In this document: one piece after another, positions 39,155-48,328 of the stretch
Position numbering within the stretch: position 1 is the stretch's first letter
Layout: each line of letters opens with the position of its first letter
Source: Oligoflexia bacterium
Lineage (GTDB): Bacteria > Bdellovibrionota > Bdellovibrionia > JABDDW01
DNA: 64,000 bases
Direction of reading: 5' to 3'
NCBI GenBank assembly: GCA_016715815.1
Contig: JADJXN010000002.1
Location: forward strand, 1 to 64,000
The notes under the pieces: model-generated
The model's database searches: none
Seen by the model: the letters and a program-made list of their open reading frames with translations, nothing else
What the model was told of the DNA's origin: nothing
Position numbers and translations under genes: made by a program

Positions 39155-41490
39155 GCTGGGCACCCTCCTTTAATGCATAAGTTATAAAAACCTTGTGCGC
39201 CTAAATCTTCTTTTAAAACTTTTTCAAGGGCTAGTTGGTAATTCCCCTTTAAAGTCTTATCGGTAACAACAATCAGGTCTGCGCGCCTTCTTATGCTAAA
39301 AATTAAATTTATAGCCGTTGGGTCAGACCAGTTTTTTAAAATGGCTTTATCTGAGTTTAAAAGTTTACCTATTTGCCCAAACTCTTGAATGTATTTTTGC
39401 TTTTCAGGGCTTGCCGCTGAGGCAACAATGATTGATCTTAACTCTGCCAGTTCTTTTGGGTTATTTTTAGCATTTTGTAACAACATTGTTACAGACTTTA
39501 TGCTGGCTGGCTCAAAATGAAGTAGGCTCAAAAAAATATCATCTGCAGCAGCCCCAGATACACCTTTGTAAGTTTTTAAAGCTTCTCTTACATCACTGGC
39601 CGCAGCTGCTGTGGCCTTTGTAAGATGTGGAACTTCTTGTGCCAGCAAGTTTGGCTTTAGCTTTGTTGCCTCAAGCCAAGCATCATACTCTTCCTTTACA
39701 ATTGGTTTTTTAAAGTTTTTGGTTTTTAGCCTAAAAATTTGCTCTAAAAATTCTTCTTGCTTTAGTTTTCCTGCATGCCAAGCATTGAGTGTTGATTTAA
39801 GTGCTAAAATAGATTGGGCATCCCCGCTTAATTCTTTTAAAACTTGAGTGATTGAAAAATAGGTCATTCCCGCAAGTAGAGCTCCTTGCAGGCCCTTAAC
39901 GCCCGTGTCTGAAAGTTTGGCCTGGCTTTCCCCGGCCTTAATGGCAAGCTCGGCTACTTCAGCCCTGAGCTTATCTATTTCTGTAGCATCAGCTTTTTTA
40001 GCTTGCTGAATTAAGAGCGCCAAATTTTTTAATTCTAAATCATATGAATTTGAACCATACCCTGTTGTGGCTGCTGTTATCACAGAGGTTGTAAAAATAC
40101 CTCCCGCTATTTCTCCGCCAACTTTAATGGCACGCCCTGTTTGAACAATGGCACTTGCTCTTTGCAAATTACTGGCTAAAAAGATCCCGCCTAAACTTGT
40201 TTTAACTGCCTTTCCATATAAGAAGCCGCCAACAGGAACAAGTAAACCCACAAGCCCCGCACCAGTTGCTACTTTAGACTCATTAACTGAGCTCTCTACA
40301 AGCCCCATCACATCTTGTCTTTCTTGTTTAGAATACACGTCTTCGCAAATTCTCTTATAGCCATTTATAATTTCATACCTTGAGACACTGCCTTTTGAAT
40401 TTAAAACTTCCTTTGCCGCCTCTTCCACCAAAGCTTTATGTCTATAATAATCAGACACCCCGTTTGCGCAAACGTCTTTAATATCTTTATGAAGCTCGCT
40501 AAATGCATTTGAGTATTGGGTTTTTAGGGAGCTTAAAAGCACGTCTTTGTTTTTATTTATAAATTTATTCATGACATCATCAGAAATATTAGTGTAGCTA
40601 TTAATATCCGATTTAACTTTTGCTCCAGTAGTTTCTAATTCAAAACTACTTGTAGGCATTTCTAGCTCTGTAAATTGCTTGTTAAACAAATCTTCAATTT
40701 TTTCATATAAGTTATTGGGGGCATAGGGACCTATGGTGCGATTGGTTTTTACACCATCTAAATTTAAATCTGTAACTGAAAGTTCTCTAAAAAGTTCAGG
40801 CGCTTTTAATAAGTAGTTTTCATTTAAAATTTCTTTTTCAATTTTTAAAATTGCTTTTTTATTTTCTTCAACTTTGCTTTTATCTTTAAATGGGATTTTT
40901 GCTCTAGCCACTTGAGTTCTTAACTCTGCCAGTTGATTTAATTTCTGCCTTGTTTGAAACACCACTTTAATTCTTGTTTTTAAAATTTCCAATTGCTCTT
41001 CTTCCCTTTGAGTTTTGGATTTTTGTTTAATCATGCTTTGCGCGGCCATTTTTGAGGCACTGTAGTAGTCTTGCATGCGTCCATCAGGAAAGCATTTTGC
41101 GTTAAATAAAGATTTTTCTGAAAGCTCTGGCCAGTTTCTTAAATCAGGCCATAAATATAAACCATTAACTGAGATGTCATAAATAGCCTCTAATTTTAGG
41201 CGCGCAATTTTTTCTCTTAATTTTTGATCAATTTTTTTTCTGACATCTACACCGACCGAGTTACCGGTGTTATTAATGGCTTTATAAATTTGTGTAATTT
41301 GTTTTGGTGTTGGGTTTTTACTTCCGCCAAGGCGTGCGTCTATTTCACATTGGTAGCAAGAAGCCTCAATGTTGCCCTGAAAACAAGAAAATGCAGGCAC
41401 AGAATTAATTTCTTTTTTTTGCGCTATACTTGAGGCGGCTAAAAAAAATAAAAATATAAAAAAGCTTAAAGGTTTTAAGCACTTTGCCAT
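39139..41490 (-). CDS. Large exported helical protein, unknown (783 aa)
   Basis: The signal peptide (LSFFIFLFFLAASSIA) is followed by a Cys-containing segment (FSCFQGNIEASCYQCEIDARL), long helical/coiled-coil regions (residues about 150-240, KQKSKTQREEEQLEILKTRI) and a central hydrophobic stretch with Gly-rich helices (VATGAGLVGLLVPVGGFLYG, GGEIAGGIFTTSVITAATTGYG; about 405-470), reminiscent of glycine-zipper or pore-forming segments. The C-terminus is helical and ends with GGCPACIAK. It is followed by a coupled lipoprotein gene. No domain is recognised. An envelope effector or toxin-like structure is conceivable from the hydrophobic core only. Confidence 0.6.
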   Translation of the reverse strand: MAKCLKPLSFFIFLFFLAASSIAQKKEINSVPAFSCFQGNIEASCYQCEIDARLGGSKNPTPKQITQIYKAINNTGNSVGVDVRKKIDQKLREKIARLKLEAIYDISVNGLYLWPDLRNWPELSEKSLFNAKCFPDGRMQDYYSASKMAAQSMIKQKSKTQREEEQLEILKTRIKVVFQTRQKLNQLAELRTQVARAKIPFKDKSKVEENKKAILKIEKEILNENYLLKAPELFRELSVTDLNLDGVKTNRTIGPYAPNNLYEKIEDLFNKQFTELEMPTSSFELETTGAKVKSDINSYTNISDDVMNKFINKNKDVLLSSLKTQYSNAFSELHKDIKDVCANGVSDYYRHKALVEEAAKEVLNSKGSVSRYEIINGYKRICEDVYSKQERQDVMGLVESSVNESKVATGAGLVGLLVPVGGFLYGKAVKTSLGGIFLASNLQRASAIVQTGRAIKVGGEIAGGIFTTSVITAATTGYGSNSYDLELKNLALLIQQAKKADATEIDKLRAEVAELAIKAGESQAKLSDTGVKGLQGALLAGMTYFSITQVLKELSGDAQSILALKSTLNAWHAGKLKQEEFLEQIFRLKTKNFKKPIVKEEYDAWLEATKLKPNLLAQEVPHLTKATAAAASDVREALKTYKGVSGAAADDIFLSLLHFEPASIKSVTMLLQNAKNNPKELAELRSIIVASAASPEKQKYIQEFGQIGKLLNSDKAILKNWSDPTAINLIFSIRRRADLIVVTDKTLKGNYQLALEKVLKEDLGAQGFYNLCIKGGCPACIAK

Positions 41491-41505
41491 GTCTTTTTAT
41501 CGGAA

Positions 41506-41556
41506 GGTACGCCGTTCCTTTTTAGGAACGGACTACCTAAAAAGGAACGGCGTACC
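41506..41556. repeat. Perfect 21-bp inverted repeat at the gshA 3' end
   Basis: 41506-41526 is exactly complementary to 41536-41556, around the 9-base loop AACGGACTA. The arms begin GGTACGCCGTTCC. On the minus strand the hairpin contains the last codons and the stop of the gshA-like gene; on either strand a T5 run lies inside the stem rather than after it. It looks like an inserted REP-type palindrome more than a standard terminator. Confidence 0.85.
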
Positions 41557-42760
41557 TGGATTCTAGACCAATAGCTAAAACATTTAGCTTTGCCACCAAA
41601 CCATAAACATTTTCTTGCAAGCTTCCTTGCATATCTACCATTAAATCAGACATGCAAAGGCGCTCAAACACAGCTCCAGGGCTATTTAAATTCTCCACCG
41701 GACCTTTGTCTTTATGGGTGCGCATAAATCCGCCGGCTAATTTATTACCCACAAGATAAATGACAGGCTCAGCAGTGGCGGTTCCAGATTTTAACTGCGT
41801 GGGAATGCCTTCTTGTAAAATAACTTCATACACACTTGAGCCGCCTTTAGAGTAACCCATTTTTTTACGCTCTTTGGAGCTTAAATTTTTTAATTCCTCA
41901 CTGGAGCGCACACTAATAATTCCCATGCCATAAGTGCCACGGTTATTTTTTATAAAAACCACAGGCTCCCCGCAGCCACTTTTATTTTTTTTATAATCAC
42001 TCTCAAGACCGTCAATAAATTTTTGAGTTTTCTCTGCTAATTGCAAAACACTACTGTCATCATCAAAGTTTACTTCTGCTAATTCTGTTTTTACAGTAAA
42101 TGTCCACGGGTTAATATCAAGGACTGAAGATATTTCTTCAGCCAATTGATTATAAAATTTAAAGTGATCACTCTTTTTTCTTTTAAACCAACCTAAATCA
42201 TAGGCGGGGTTAATGGGGGTTTTTAACCCCTTGTACCACTCTTCATAAGAATTACTAAAATCATTATTGCTAATAATTAAATCTGGAATAAAGCCATCAA
42301 ATGTTTTAACTCCGTCACCCTCGCGAAGTGCGGAGTACACATCCACCACCGCACCCTTGGGAGTTGTGATTGAAGTTTTACCTGAAAAAACTTTTGGCAC
42401 TGCCACTCGGACCTCACTACCAGAGGCAGAAATAAGATCCACTAGGGTTTTAACGTTTTCCCAATAGTAGCGGTTAGAAGTATGCTCTTCTGTTAATAAA
42501 AGGATTTTTAAATTATGTGAGCCATAATTTTTTAAAAGATAATTTTTAAATAAATCTTTGGTGGTTTCTTGGTCTACATCACAAATATTATTAAAACCAG
42601 CGGGAAAAATGTTGGCATCCACACTGGCAAGCTTTATGCCGCAATCACGGATATCTACTGAGGCATAAATAGGAAAGTTTAAACCTTTTGCTTTTTCTTC
42701 AAACCATGAATCTAATTTCTTTTTATTTTTTACTATTTGGTTGTGAATTAAATCTTTCAA
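41537..42760 (-). CDS. gshA: Glutamate-cysteine ligase (proteobacterial TIGR02049 type)
   Basis: The 407-residue cytoplasmic enzyme matches the small Acidithiobacillus-type GshA family: an opening YASVDIRDCGIKLASVDANIFPAGFNN, LLLTEEHTSNRYYWENV, a central FIKNNRGTYGMGIISVRS (ATP-grasp-like binding loop) and AGGFMRTHKDKGPVENLNSPG. It ligates glutamate and cysteine in the first step of glutathione synthesis. It is last in a five-gene overlapping operon (4-bp overlap with the EI24 gene). The last seven residues (SRYAVPF) are encoded by the 21-bp palindrome, so the natural C-terminus may have been replaced. Confidence 0.82.
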   Translation of the reverse strand: MKDLIHNQIVKNKKKLDSWFEEKAKGLNFPIYASVDIRDCGIKLASVDANIFPAGFNNICDVDQETTKDLFKNYLLKNYGSHNLKILLLTEEHTSNRYYWENVKTLVDLISASGSEVRVAVPKVFSGKTSITTPKGAVVDVYSALREGDGVKTFDGFIPDLIISNNDFSNSYEEWYKGLKTPINPAYDLGWFKRKKSDHFKFYNQLAEEISSVLDINPWTFTVKTELAEVNFDDDSSVLQLAEKTQKFIDGLESDYKKNKSGCGEPVVFIKNNRGTYGMGIISVRSSEELKNLSSKERKKMGYSKGGSSVYEVILQEGIPTQLKSGTATAEPVIYLVGNKLAGGFMRTHKDKGPVENLNSPGAVFERLCMSDLMVDMQGSLQENVYGLVAKLNVLAIGLESRYAVPF

Positions 42761-43464
42761 GAAGTCCTTTTTATTTCTGCTAGCATTACGCTTGCCGCCA
42801 CAACACTTCCAGGAAGCATTAAAATATTAAAGCCTGGTATAACTAATAAAAACATCATGGCAAAGGCATAGCCTGAAAGCACTTTGATGTTTGCTTTAAA
42901 AAATGAGAATCTTTGCTTTAATGTCAAGTGGTAGTGGTCAAAACCGTAGTCAAGCATATCAAAGGTCATTACAAGGGCCGCTAAAAACATTCCTATAAAG
43001 CCAAGCCCCGGAATAAGGGAAACTACAAAAAACATAAGACTTAAGCTCACTAAAACAGTTACCTTTAGTAAAATTCCAAAAATTCTTCTTATGTTCCAGG
43101 TTGATTTAAGATCTTTTGGTAAAGCCCCTTTGAGCATTAAGGTTTTTTTAGATAAATAATCCCCCACGCCCACCATAATTATTGAAGAAAGTGCGTAAAC
43201 AATTACACCCGAGGCTAAAATAACTAAAAGCGCGCCCAAACCATATGCGCCAATGTTTTTTAAATAATCATACCAAACATCTGGGGTCTGCATTTTAAAT
43301 TTTAAAAACTTCACCATTTGGGCAGATAAAACACCAAAGGTAAGGAAAAATAAAATAATGTTTAAAAGTATATTTAAAAAAATAGTTTTTCTAATGGACA
43401 TGGTGGTAAAAGCAAAAAACTCACCCCGAAAATAAAACCCAATACCCTTTAAAAAATCTTTCAT
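42757..43464 (-). CDS. EI24/CysZ-like inner-membrane protein
   Basis: The 235-residue protein begins KDFLKGIGFYFRGEFFAF and has four to five hydrophobic segments (FLNILLNIILFFLTFGVLSA; YGLGALLVILASGVIVYALSS; VTVLVSLSLMFFVVSLIPGLGF; YAFAMMFLLVIPGFNILMLPG), matching the EI24 family (CysZ sulphate permease and relatives). In CysZ the protein supplies sulphate for cysteine synthesis. Its position directly before glutamate-cysteine ligase is suggestive of sulphur/thiol metabolism, but EI24 proteins of unknown function are also common. It overlaps both neighbours by 4 bp. Confidence 0.78.
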   Translation of the reverse strand: MKDFLKGIGFYFRGEFFAFTTMSIRKTIFLNILLNIILFFLTFGVLSAQMVKFLKFKMQTPDVWYDYLKNIGAYGLGALLVILASGVIVYALSSIIMVGVGDYLSKKTLMLKGALPKDLKSTWNIRRIFGILLKVTVLVSLSLMFFVVSLIPGLGFIGMFLAALVMTFDMLDYGFDHYHLTLKQRFSFFKANIKVLSGYAFAMMFLLVIPGFNILMLPGSVVAASVMLAEIKRTS

Positions 43465-44489
43465 TGGCGAATTTTACCTCTGTATTTAGGAACTTGCCTA
43501 ATGTCTTTATCTCTCACGTCACGCTGCTGTAAAAGCAAATCTACTCTGTACTCAAGTGGTTTTAGTTCTTTAAAAACTGCCAAGTTTGATTTTTTATTTT
43601 TTTGCTCAGCTTTTAAATTATTTATCAAAGAGTCAAGTTTTGTAGCCAGTGCCTTTTGAACTTCTTGACGCTTTTTAAGGGCTAGCATTTTATCTTGGCC
43701 GCCTTCCTCAGGCGGAATTTTGTCTATAAACTCAAAAGATTTGTTGTACACATTTAAAAGATGTTTTGTGGCCATATCATCCCAAGGGTTTACTTTTGTC
43801 TCGATTGCACGAAGCAACCACACTTGAGAATTACCAAAGCTTAATAAGAATTTTTCAAAATTTTCTATACTGTCAAACTCTAAACGCCCCTCAGGGGTTG
43901 CCCCCATACTATAGAATGTTTTTGGCAACCACCTTGACGTATCTAAAAATGTTCCGCTTCTAATTTTTTTTAAACCCAAATCTGCCTTTGCGTAATAAAG
44001 CTTTGCCTCATCTTGATCTCCCAAGCGGGCATAAGCAGCTGCCATTCGGGCGGGCCATTCAGTTTCCGCAATTTCTTTTGAAAGATATTTTAAACTTGGC
44101 TGAATTTGTTTAAGTGCTAGAACAACTTTATTGTCATCCCCCATGGCTTCAAGACAAATGGAAAGTCTGTATTGTGCCTCTGCCGCTTCTTTTGACTGGG
44201 CTCCCTGGTAATACTCTACAACTTTATTATATTTTTCTGCAGCTTCTGGGTATTTTTGCTGCATCTCAAGGGCGTAGCCCAAGTGATAATAGCTACTAGA
44301 AAGCCACCGTGTTGTTGGAAAGTTATTCAAGAGTTCTTTAAATTTTTCCTCAGCCTGAGTGTATTTACCTTCACTTAGGCTATCTAAACCTATCTCATAA
44401 AAAGATCTTTCTTTTTGAGAAGGCGCTCTAAGCTCTGCCACACTACAACTCATTTGAACAAACAATATTAAAAGTAAAAGATGCCTCAT
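43461..44489 (-). CDS. TPR outer-membrane lipoprotein
   Basis: The 342-residue protein has a lipoprotein signal with Cys at about residue 15 (FVQMSC). Tetratricopeptide repeats follow (FYEIGLDSLSEGKYTQAEEKF; SSYYHLGYALEMQQKYPEAAEKYN; AAEAQYRLSICLEAMGDDNK), resembling BamD/YbgF-type lipoproteins, then a roughly 150-residue helical C-terminal region. It probably tethers an envelope complex to the outer membrane from the periplasmic side. Overlaps of 4 bp with the ArsA gene upstream and EI24 gene downstream indicate one operon. Confidence 0.8.
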   Translation of the reverse strand: MRHLLLLILFVQMSCSVAELRAPSQKERSFYEIGLDSLSEGKYTQAEEKFKELLNNFPTTRWLSSSYYHLGYALEMQQKYPEAAEKYNKVVEYYQGAQSKEAAEAQYRLSICLEAMGDDNKVVLALKQIQPSLKYLSKEIAETEWPARMAAAYARLGDQDEAKLYYAKADLGLKKIRSGTFLDTSRWLPKTFYSMGATPEGRLEFDSIENFEKFLLSFGNSQVWLLRAIETKVNPWDDMATKHLLNVYNKSFEFIDKIPPEEGGQDKMLALKKRQEVQKALATKLDSLINNLKAEQKNKKSNLAVFKELKPLEYRVDLLLQQRDVRDKDIRQVPKYRGKIRQ

Positions 44490-45559
44490 AACCTCTCCAT
44501 TAAGTTTTTTAAACCATTAATGCTATTTATATCTTGGCTCAAATCTGGAATTTTTAAAAATAAAACATTCTGCCTTAGCTCTTTTTCAAAAGCTGTGTAA
44601 GCCTGCAAATGAATTTGGTAATACCTTTTTAACTCTTGGTAGTGTTTTTTTAATTTATTAAGCGCTTCATCAGCAGTTTTGTCAGTTTTTAAAATACCAC
44701 TGTCCGCATTGGCCCATAAAGGAAAGGCCCTATTAACAATAATACCTGAGAGTTGATAACCACCCTTTTTAAGAGAGTTTTCAAAAAATCTTGCTTCTTC
44801 AATTTTTACAGAATTAAATCCTGTAATGAGAACAAAACCCGTGCCTTGATTTGTTAAAAGCCTGTGCACTTCAGCGGTTCTATCACGCAGAGTTTTTTGC
44901 CAATCTCTAATGGCAGAAAAAAATTCGCTAATTGTAGAAATAAACTCTGAGCCCGCTAGCCTTTCAAGCATTTTAAAAGCGGCTTTTGTACCACGGTTCA
45001 TTAAGCCTAAAGAAAGTTTATCAAGAGTAGAAAAAGGCATTAAAAACCATTTCATGATGGATTCTTGAAACAGTGTATGAATCTTGGCTGGCGCATTTAA
45101 AAAATCCATGGCGTGTTTTGTGGGGGGAGTATCTAAAATAATTAAATCAAATTTGCCGCTAGTATGGGCCTGAAGAAGTCTTTCTAAAGCCGTGTATTCT
45201 TGAGAGCCATTAAGTGCTGTGGAAAGTTGCTGGTAAACAATATTGGCTAAAACTTTTTGCGCCGCCTCTGGTGTAGGTGCTAGGCGGTAAATAAAATCAT
45301 CAAAGGTGCGCTTCATATCTAACATTTCTGCATAAAGCTCACCTTTTTGAGTAGGAACGCGCTTTTCTATTTCATATAAATTTTCAAGACCCAAGGCATT
45401 GGCTAGGCGCTTTGCGGGGTCAATGGTCATAACTAAAACTTTTTTGCCAAGCTCCGCGGCCCTTAAACCTAAAGCTGCTGAAAGAGATGTTTTACCCACA
45501 CCACCTGAGCCACAGCAAATAAGTACTTTTTTTTCCTCTAAGAGTTTGTCAAAAACCAC
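44486..45559 (-). CDS. ArsA/GET3-type ATPase (second of pair)
   Basis: The 357-residue cytoplasmic ATPase has a deviant Walker A (CGSGGVGKTSLSAALGLRAA), an A-motif switch (VMTIDPAKRLANALG) and switch II (LIILDTPPTKHAMDFL), as in ArsA/GET3. It lacks a second ATPase domain, so it would work as a dimer, possibly with the adjacent ArsA-like protein. No arsenite pump genes are near, so arsenic resistance is not supported. Paired ArsA-type ATPases in Myxococcota and bdellovibrios occur near envelope or motility functions. It overlaps the upstream ArsA gene by 22 bp. Confidence 0.82.
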   Translation of the reverse strand: MVFDKLLEEKKVLICCGSGGVGKTSLSAALGLRAAELGKKVLVMTIDPAKRLANALGLENLYEIEKRVPTQKGELYAEMLDMKRTFDDFIYRLAPTPEAAQKVLANIVYQQLSTALNGSQEYTALERLLQAHTSGKFDLIILDTPPTKHAMDFLNAPAKIHTLFQESIMKWFLMPFSTLDKLSLGLMNRGTKAAFKMLERLAGSEFISTISEFFSAIRDWQKTLRDRTAEVHRLLTNQGTGFVLITGFNSVKIEEARFFENSLKKGGYQLSGIIVNRAFPLWANADSGILKTDKTADEALNKLKKHYQELKRYYQIHLQAYTAFEKELRQNVLFLKIPDLSQDINSINGLKNLMERL

Positions 45560-46446
45560 GGTCTCTCCAATTGGGGAACAATAGTGTCTAAAAGCTCCTG
45601 CCCTCTAAAATCTTTAAACACGTGTTTAATGCCATAAATTTGTGGGAATTTATTTGTGAGTTGTTTTAAATGCTCATGCTGGGCACCTTCTTTTTGAATA
45701 ACATATTCTAAAAAATCAACAGCGTCTTGCTCTTTAAGTTCTGTTTTTAAATGGGTTTTTTCTGCACTGTTTAGTTCACTTGAGTAAATAAGGTTACAAA
45801 CCACATCCACATCTGCTTTAAATTCTTTTTTTAAAGTATCAAACATCTCCAAGGTTTCTTTTAATGGAAGCTCTTCAGGGATAGTGACAAGAACGTAGTG
45901 AACTTTTGAGGGATCACAAATAACATTATGTATTCCCATGGCATGATCCTTAAGCGGGCCCACTTTAAATGTTTGGCTTAACCCTATGGGGGCGCGCAAA
46001 AGCGCAAGTGCATGACCTGTGCTATAAGTATCGCACACGATAACATCATACTCAGAAACAATTACTTCTCTAATGTCACTTGTAAGTTTACCTAAAATAG
46101 AAATTTCTGAAAGTGCAGGAGCTGCACTTAAAAAGGCCTTCATGATTCTATTTTGAAATAAAATTTCATAAAGCTTTGGAATTTTTAAATAATGGGTGAC
46201 AAATTCCCTTAAAGATTCATCAGGGGTTAGCAAAGAAATATGCACCAATGGAATAACTTCACTGGGCTCATAGGTAATACCCCTTGTTTCAAAAAAAGAT
46301 TCATAAAAACTCTGTCCGCCAAGCTCTACAAGACAGACTTTTTTGCCCAATTTTGCCTGCTCAACTGCAATAGAGGCAGCCACAACGCTTTTACCAACGC
46401 CTCCTTTACCAGTGACAAAAATGAGCTTTTTTTGAGCTAAATTCAT
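45538..46446 (-). CDS. ArsA/GET3-type ATPase (first of pair)
   Basis: The 302-residue ATPase has deviant Walker A VTGKGGVGKSVVAASIAVEQ, switch I region CLVELGGQSFYE and switch II VIVCDTYSTGHALALLRAP. It is similar in size and order of motifs to its downstream neighbour, so the two may be diverged duplicates that form a heterodimer like the two halves of ArsA. It is first in the five-gene minus-strand operon and divergent from trigger factor by about 80 bp. A chaperone-like or tail-anchored-protein role is a family-level possibility only. Confidence 0.82.
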   Translation of the reverse strand: MNLAQKKLIFVTGKGGVGKSVVAASIAVEQAKLGKKVCLVELGGQSFYESFFETRGITYEPSEVIPLVHISLLTPDESLREFVTHYLKIPKLYEILFQNRIMKAFLSAAPALSEISILGKLTSDIREVIVSEYDVIVCDTYSTGHALALLRAPIGLSQTFKVGPLKDHAMGIHNVICDPSKVHYVLVTIPEELPLKETLEMFDTLKKEFKADVDVVCNLIYSSELNSAEKTHLKTELKEQDAVDFLEYVIQKEGAQHEHLKQLTNKFPQIYGIKHVFKDFRGQELLDTIVPQLERPWFLTNS

Positions 46447-46458
46447 AGTTTAAGTCCC

Positions 46459-46487
46459 TTGATTTTACACGGAGTTTCAGTTATCTT
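46459..46487 (+). promoter_or_regulatory. Candidate sigma-70 promoter of tig
   Basis: TTGATT (46459-46464), a 17-bp spacer and TATCTT (46482-46487) stand about 40 bp before the trigger-factor start. AAGGAG precedes the ATG. Confidence 0.55.
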
Positions 46488-46527
46488 GCACCAAGATTCT
46501 CATAGTCCTTAAGGAGTAAAAATAAAG

Positions 46528-47838
46528 ATGAAAGCAGAATTAAAAAAACTAGACGGCCTAAGCCGCCGCCTTCAGATTGAAGTGCCCTCAGCAACCGTTA
46601 ACGCAGCGCTGGAGCGCATGTACCAACAAGTTCAACGTAAAGCAAAATTCAAAGGTTTTCGTGAAGGCAAAGCCCCAATGAGCATGGTAAAAACTGAATA
46701 CAAAAGCCGTGTGGAGCTTGATGTAGCAGAAGAAATCATTCGCGAATATTATGACAAAGCACTTACTGAGCACAGCCTTGAGCCTATTAACTTTCCCGCT
46801 ATTGAGTTTGACGGCTTTAAAGAAAATGAACCTTTAAAATTTGCCGCCGTTTTTGAAGTGCGTCCTGAAGTGAGTTTAAAAAAATATAAAGGCTTAGAAG
46901 TAGAAAAAGAAAAATTAGAAATTAAAGAAGAAGTAGTAGATAAGATTTTAGAAGATATTAGAAAAGCAAAAGCAACTATTGCCCCTGTAATTGAGTTGCG
47001 CGCAGCTCAAATGGGTGATGTGGCTATTATTGATTTTGATGGCCGCGTTGATGGAAAACCACTTGCTGGCGGCTCAGCACAAGAACACATGCTTGAATTG
47101 GGCGCTAAACAATTTATTGATGGTTTTGAAGAAGGCGTTGTGGGCATGCAACCAGGAAGCAAAAAAACTTTAACATTAAAATTCCCTGAAGATTACCAAG
47201 CAAAAGATATTGCCGGTAAAGACGTTGAATTTGACGTTACTTTAAAAGAAATTAAGAAAAAGGTTTTACCAGAGCTTGATGATGAATTTGCAAAAAGCAT
47301 GGGTAACCACACCACATTAGAAGATTTAAAAAATGAAATTAAAAAAGATGTAGTGGCTGGAGAAGAAAAGCGCGTAAGAGATGATTTAAAAACCAGAATT
47401 TTACACGCCCTTGTGAGCGCCAACCCATTTGAAGTTCCTCAATCAATGGTGAAAGAGCAAAAAGAAATAATTACTGAAGATGTTCATAACCGCATGAAGC
47501 AAGACGGCATGACAGATGCCCAGTTTGAAGAATATAAAGCAAAATGGGATGCTGATTTTACAAAATCCGCTGAGTTTGTTATTCGCTCAAGCATGCTGGT
47601 TAACACTGTCGCCAGAGAAGAAAACCTTGCAGCTTCTGATGAAGATTTTAGCCAACGCTTAGAGAGTTACGCAAAGCAAAGCGGAATTGAAATTGAAAAA
47701 ATAAAAGCTTTTTATAGTAAGCCTGATAACCGCTCTAGATTAAAATTTCAAATGACAGAAGAAAAAGTGGTTGAGCTTTTAATTAAAGAGGCAAAAGTAA
47801 AAGAGCTTGCTAAAGACAAGCTTGCGCCACTGAAGTAA
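46528..47838 (+). CDS. tig: Trigger factor (ribosome-associated chaperone / prolyl isomerase)
   Basis: The 436-residue protein has an N-terminal ribosome-binding domain with the signature FKGFREGKAPMSMVK (G-F-R-x-G-x-x-P), a central FKBP domain (GDVAIIDFDGRVDGKPLAGG...DGFEEGVVGMQPGSKK; about 165-245) and a helical C-terminal cradle. It binds nascent chains at the ribosomal exit. In many relatives tig sits directly before clpP; here it is about 13 kb away and monocistronic, divergent from the ArsA operon. Confidence 0.97.
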   Translation: MKAELKKLDGLSRRLQIEVPSATVNAALERMYQQVQRKAKFKGFREGKAPMSMVKTEYKSRVELDVAEEIIREYYDKALTEHSLEPINFPAIEFDGFKENEPLKFAAVFEVRPEVSLKKYKGLEVEKEKLEIKEEVVDKILEDIRKAKATIAPVIELRAAQMGDVAIIDFDGRVDGKPLAGGSAQEHMLELGAKQFIDGFEEGVVGMQPGSKKTLTLKFPEDYQAKDIAGKDVEFDVTLKEIKKKVLPELDDEFAKSMGNHTTLEDLKNEIKKDVVAGEEKRVRDDLKTRILHALVSANPFEVPQSMVKEQKEIITEDVHNRMKQDGMTDAQFEEYKAKWDADFTKSAEFVIRSSMLVNTVAREENLAASDEDFSQRLESYAKQSGIEIEKIKAFYSKPDNRSRLKFQMTEEKVVELLIKEAKVKELAKDKLAPLK

Positions 47839-48328
47839 GGCCTGTGCCGCCTTTCATAAGCACTTTTTGCGTGTGTTAAATGCCCACACAGTTAGACTTA
47901 AGCCCAAATACGAAATAAAATCTACCCAACAAGATAAATTAGACGAGCCGCTCTTTTTATTTGCAAAAACTAGATCGCAGGTTTTGAGAATTATATTTGA
48001 AGCGGCGTCCGAAGCCGAACGGCTGGCGAGTACGGCTACGCGGACAGCAAGCGCGAGCATCATAATTTTTTATTTTCATAACTCCTCAGTTATTGAAAAT
48101 TAAAATTTTTTAAAACAATTTTCTTGACGTATTTTTTGTGCGTTTAAAACTTATTGGCTGAAGGCTTTTTTGTAGCAGCCTTCAAAAAACTTATTTTTAT
48201 CTCTGATTGTATTCTTATAGGCTGCTTAGGCGGCTTATCGCAATTTTAAATTTCCCCTTCGTTTTTTTGAAAATCTCGTTGCAAAAAACCCATGTTATAA
48301 AGTCTTCAAACAAGAAGGGGGTATTTAT
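47839..48328. other. Intergenic stretch with GC-rich structured segment
   Basis: No gene is convincing. Frames of 69 and 78 codons are open on opposite strands around 47854-48103, but without a ribosome-binding site, and they mirror each other. 48002-48058 is far more GC-rich than its surroundings and contains nested pairings GTCCG/CGGAC (48007-48011/48041-48045) and GCCG/CGGC (48014-48017/48020-48023). A hairpin GAAGGCT/AGCCTTC lies near 48161-48186. A structured RNA or repeat element is possible. Confidence 0.4.

Noticed and set aside
44486..46446. Arsenic-resistance operon
   Set aside because: The ATPases are ArsA-like, but no arsB, arsC, arsD or arsR lies nearby.
47854..48103. Short frames on both strands between tig and the HNH gene
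   Set aside because: They are mutually antisense, with no ribosome-binding site and unnatural composition in the GC-rich part.
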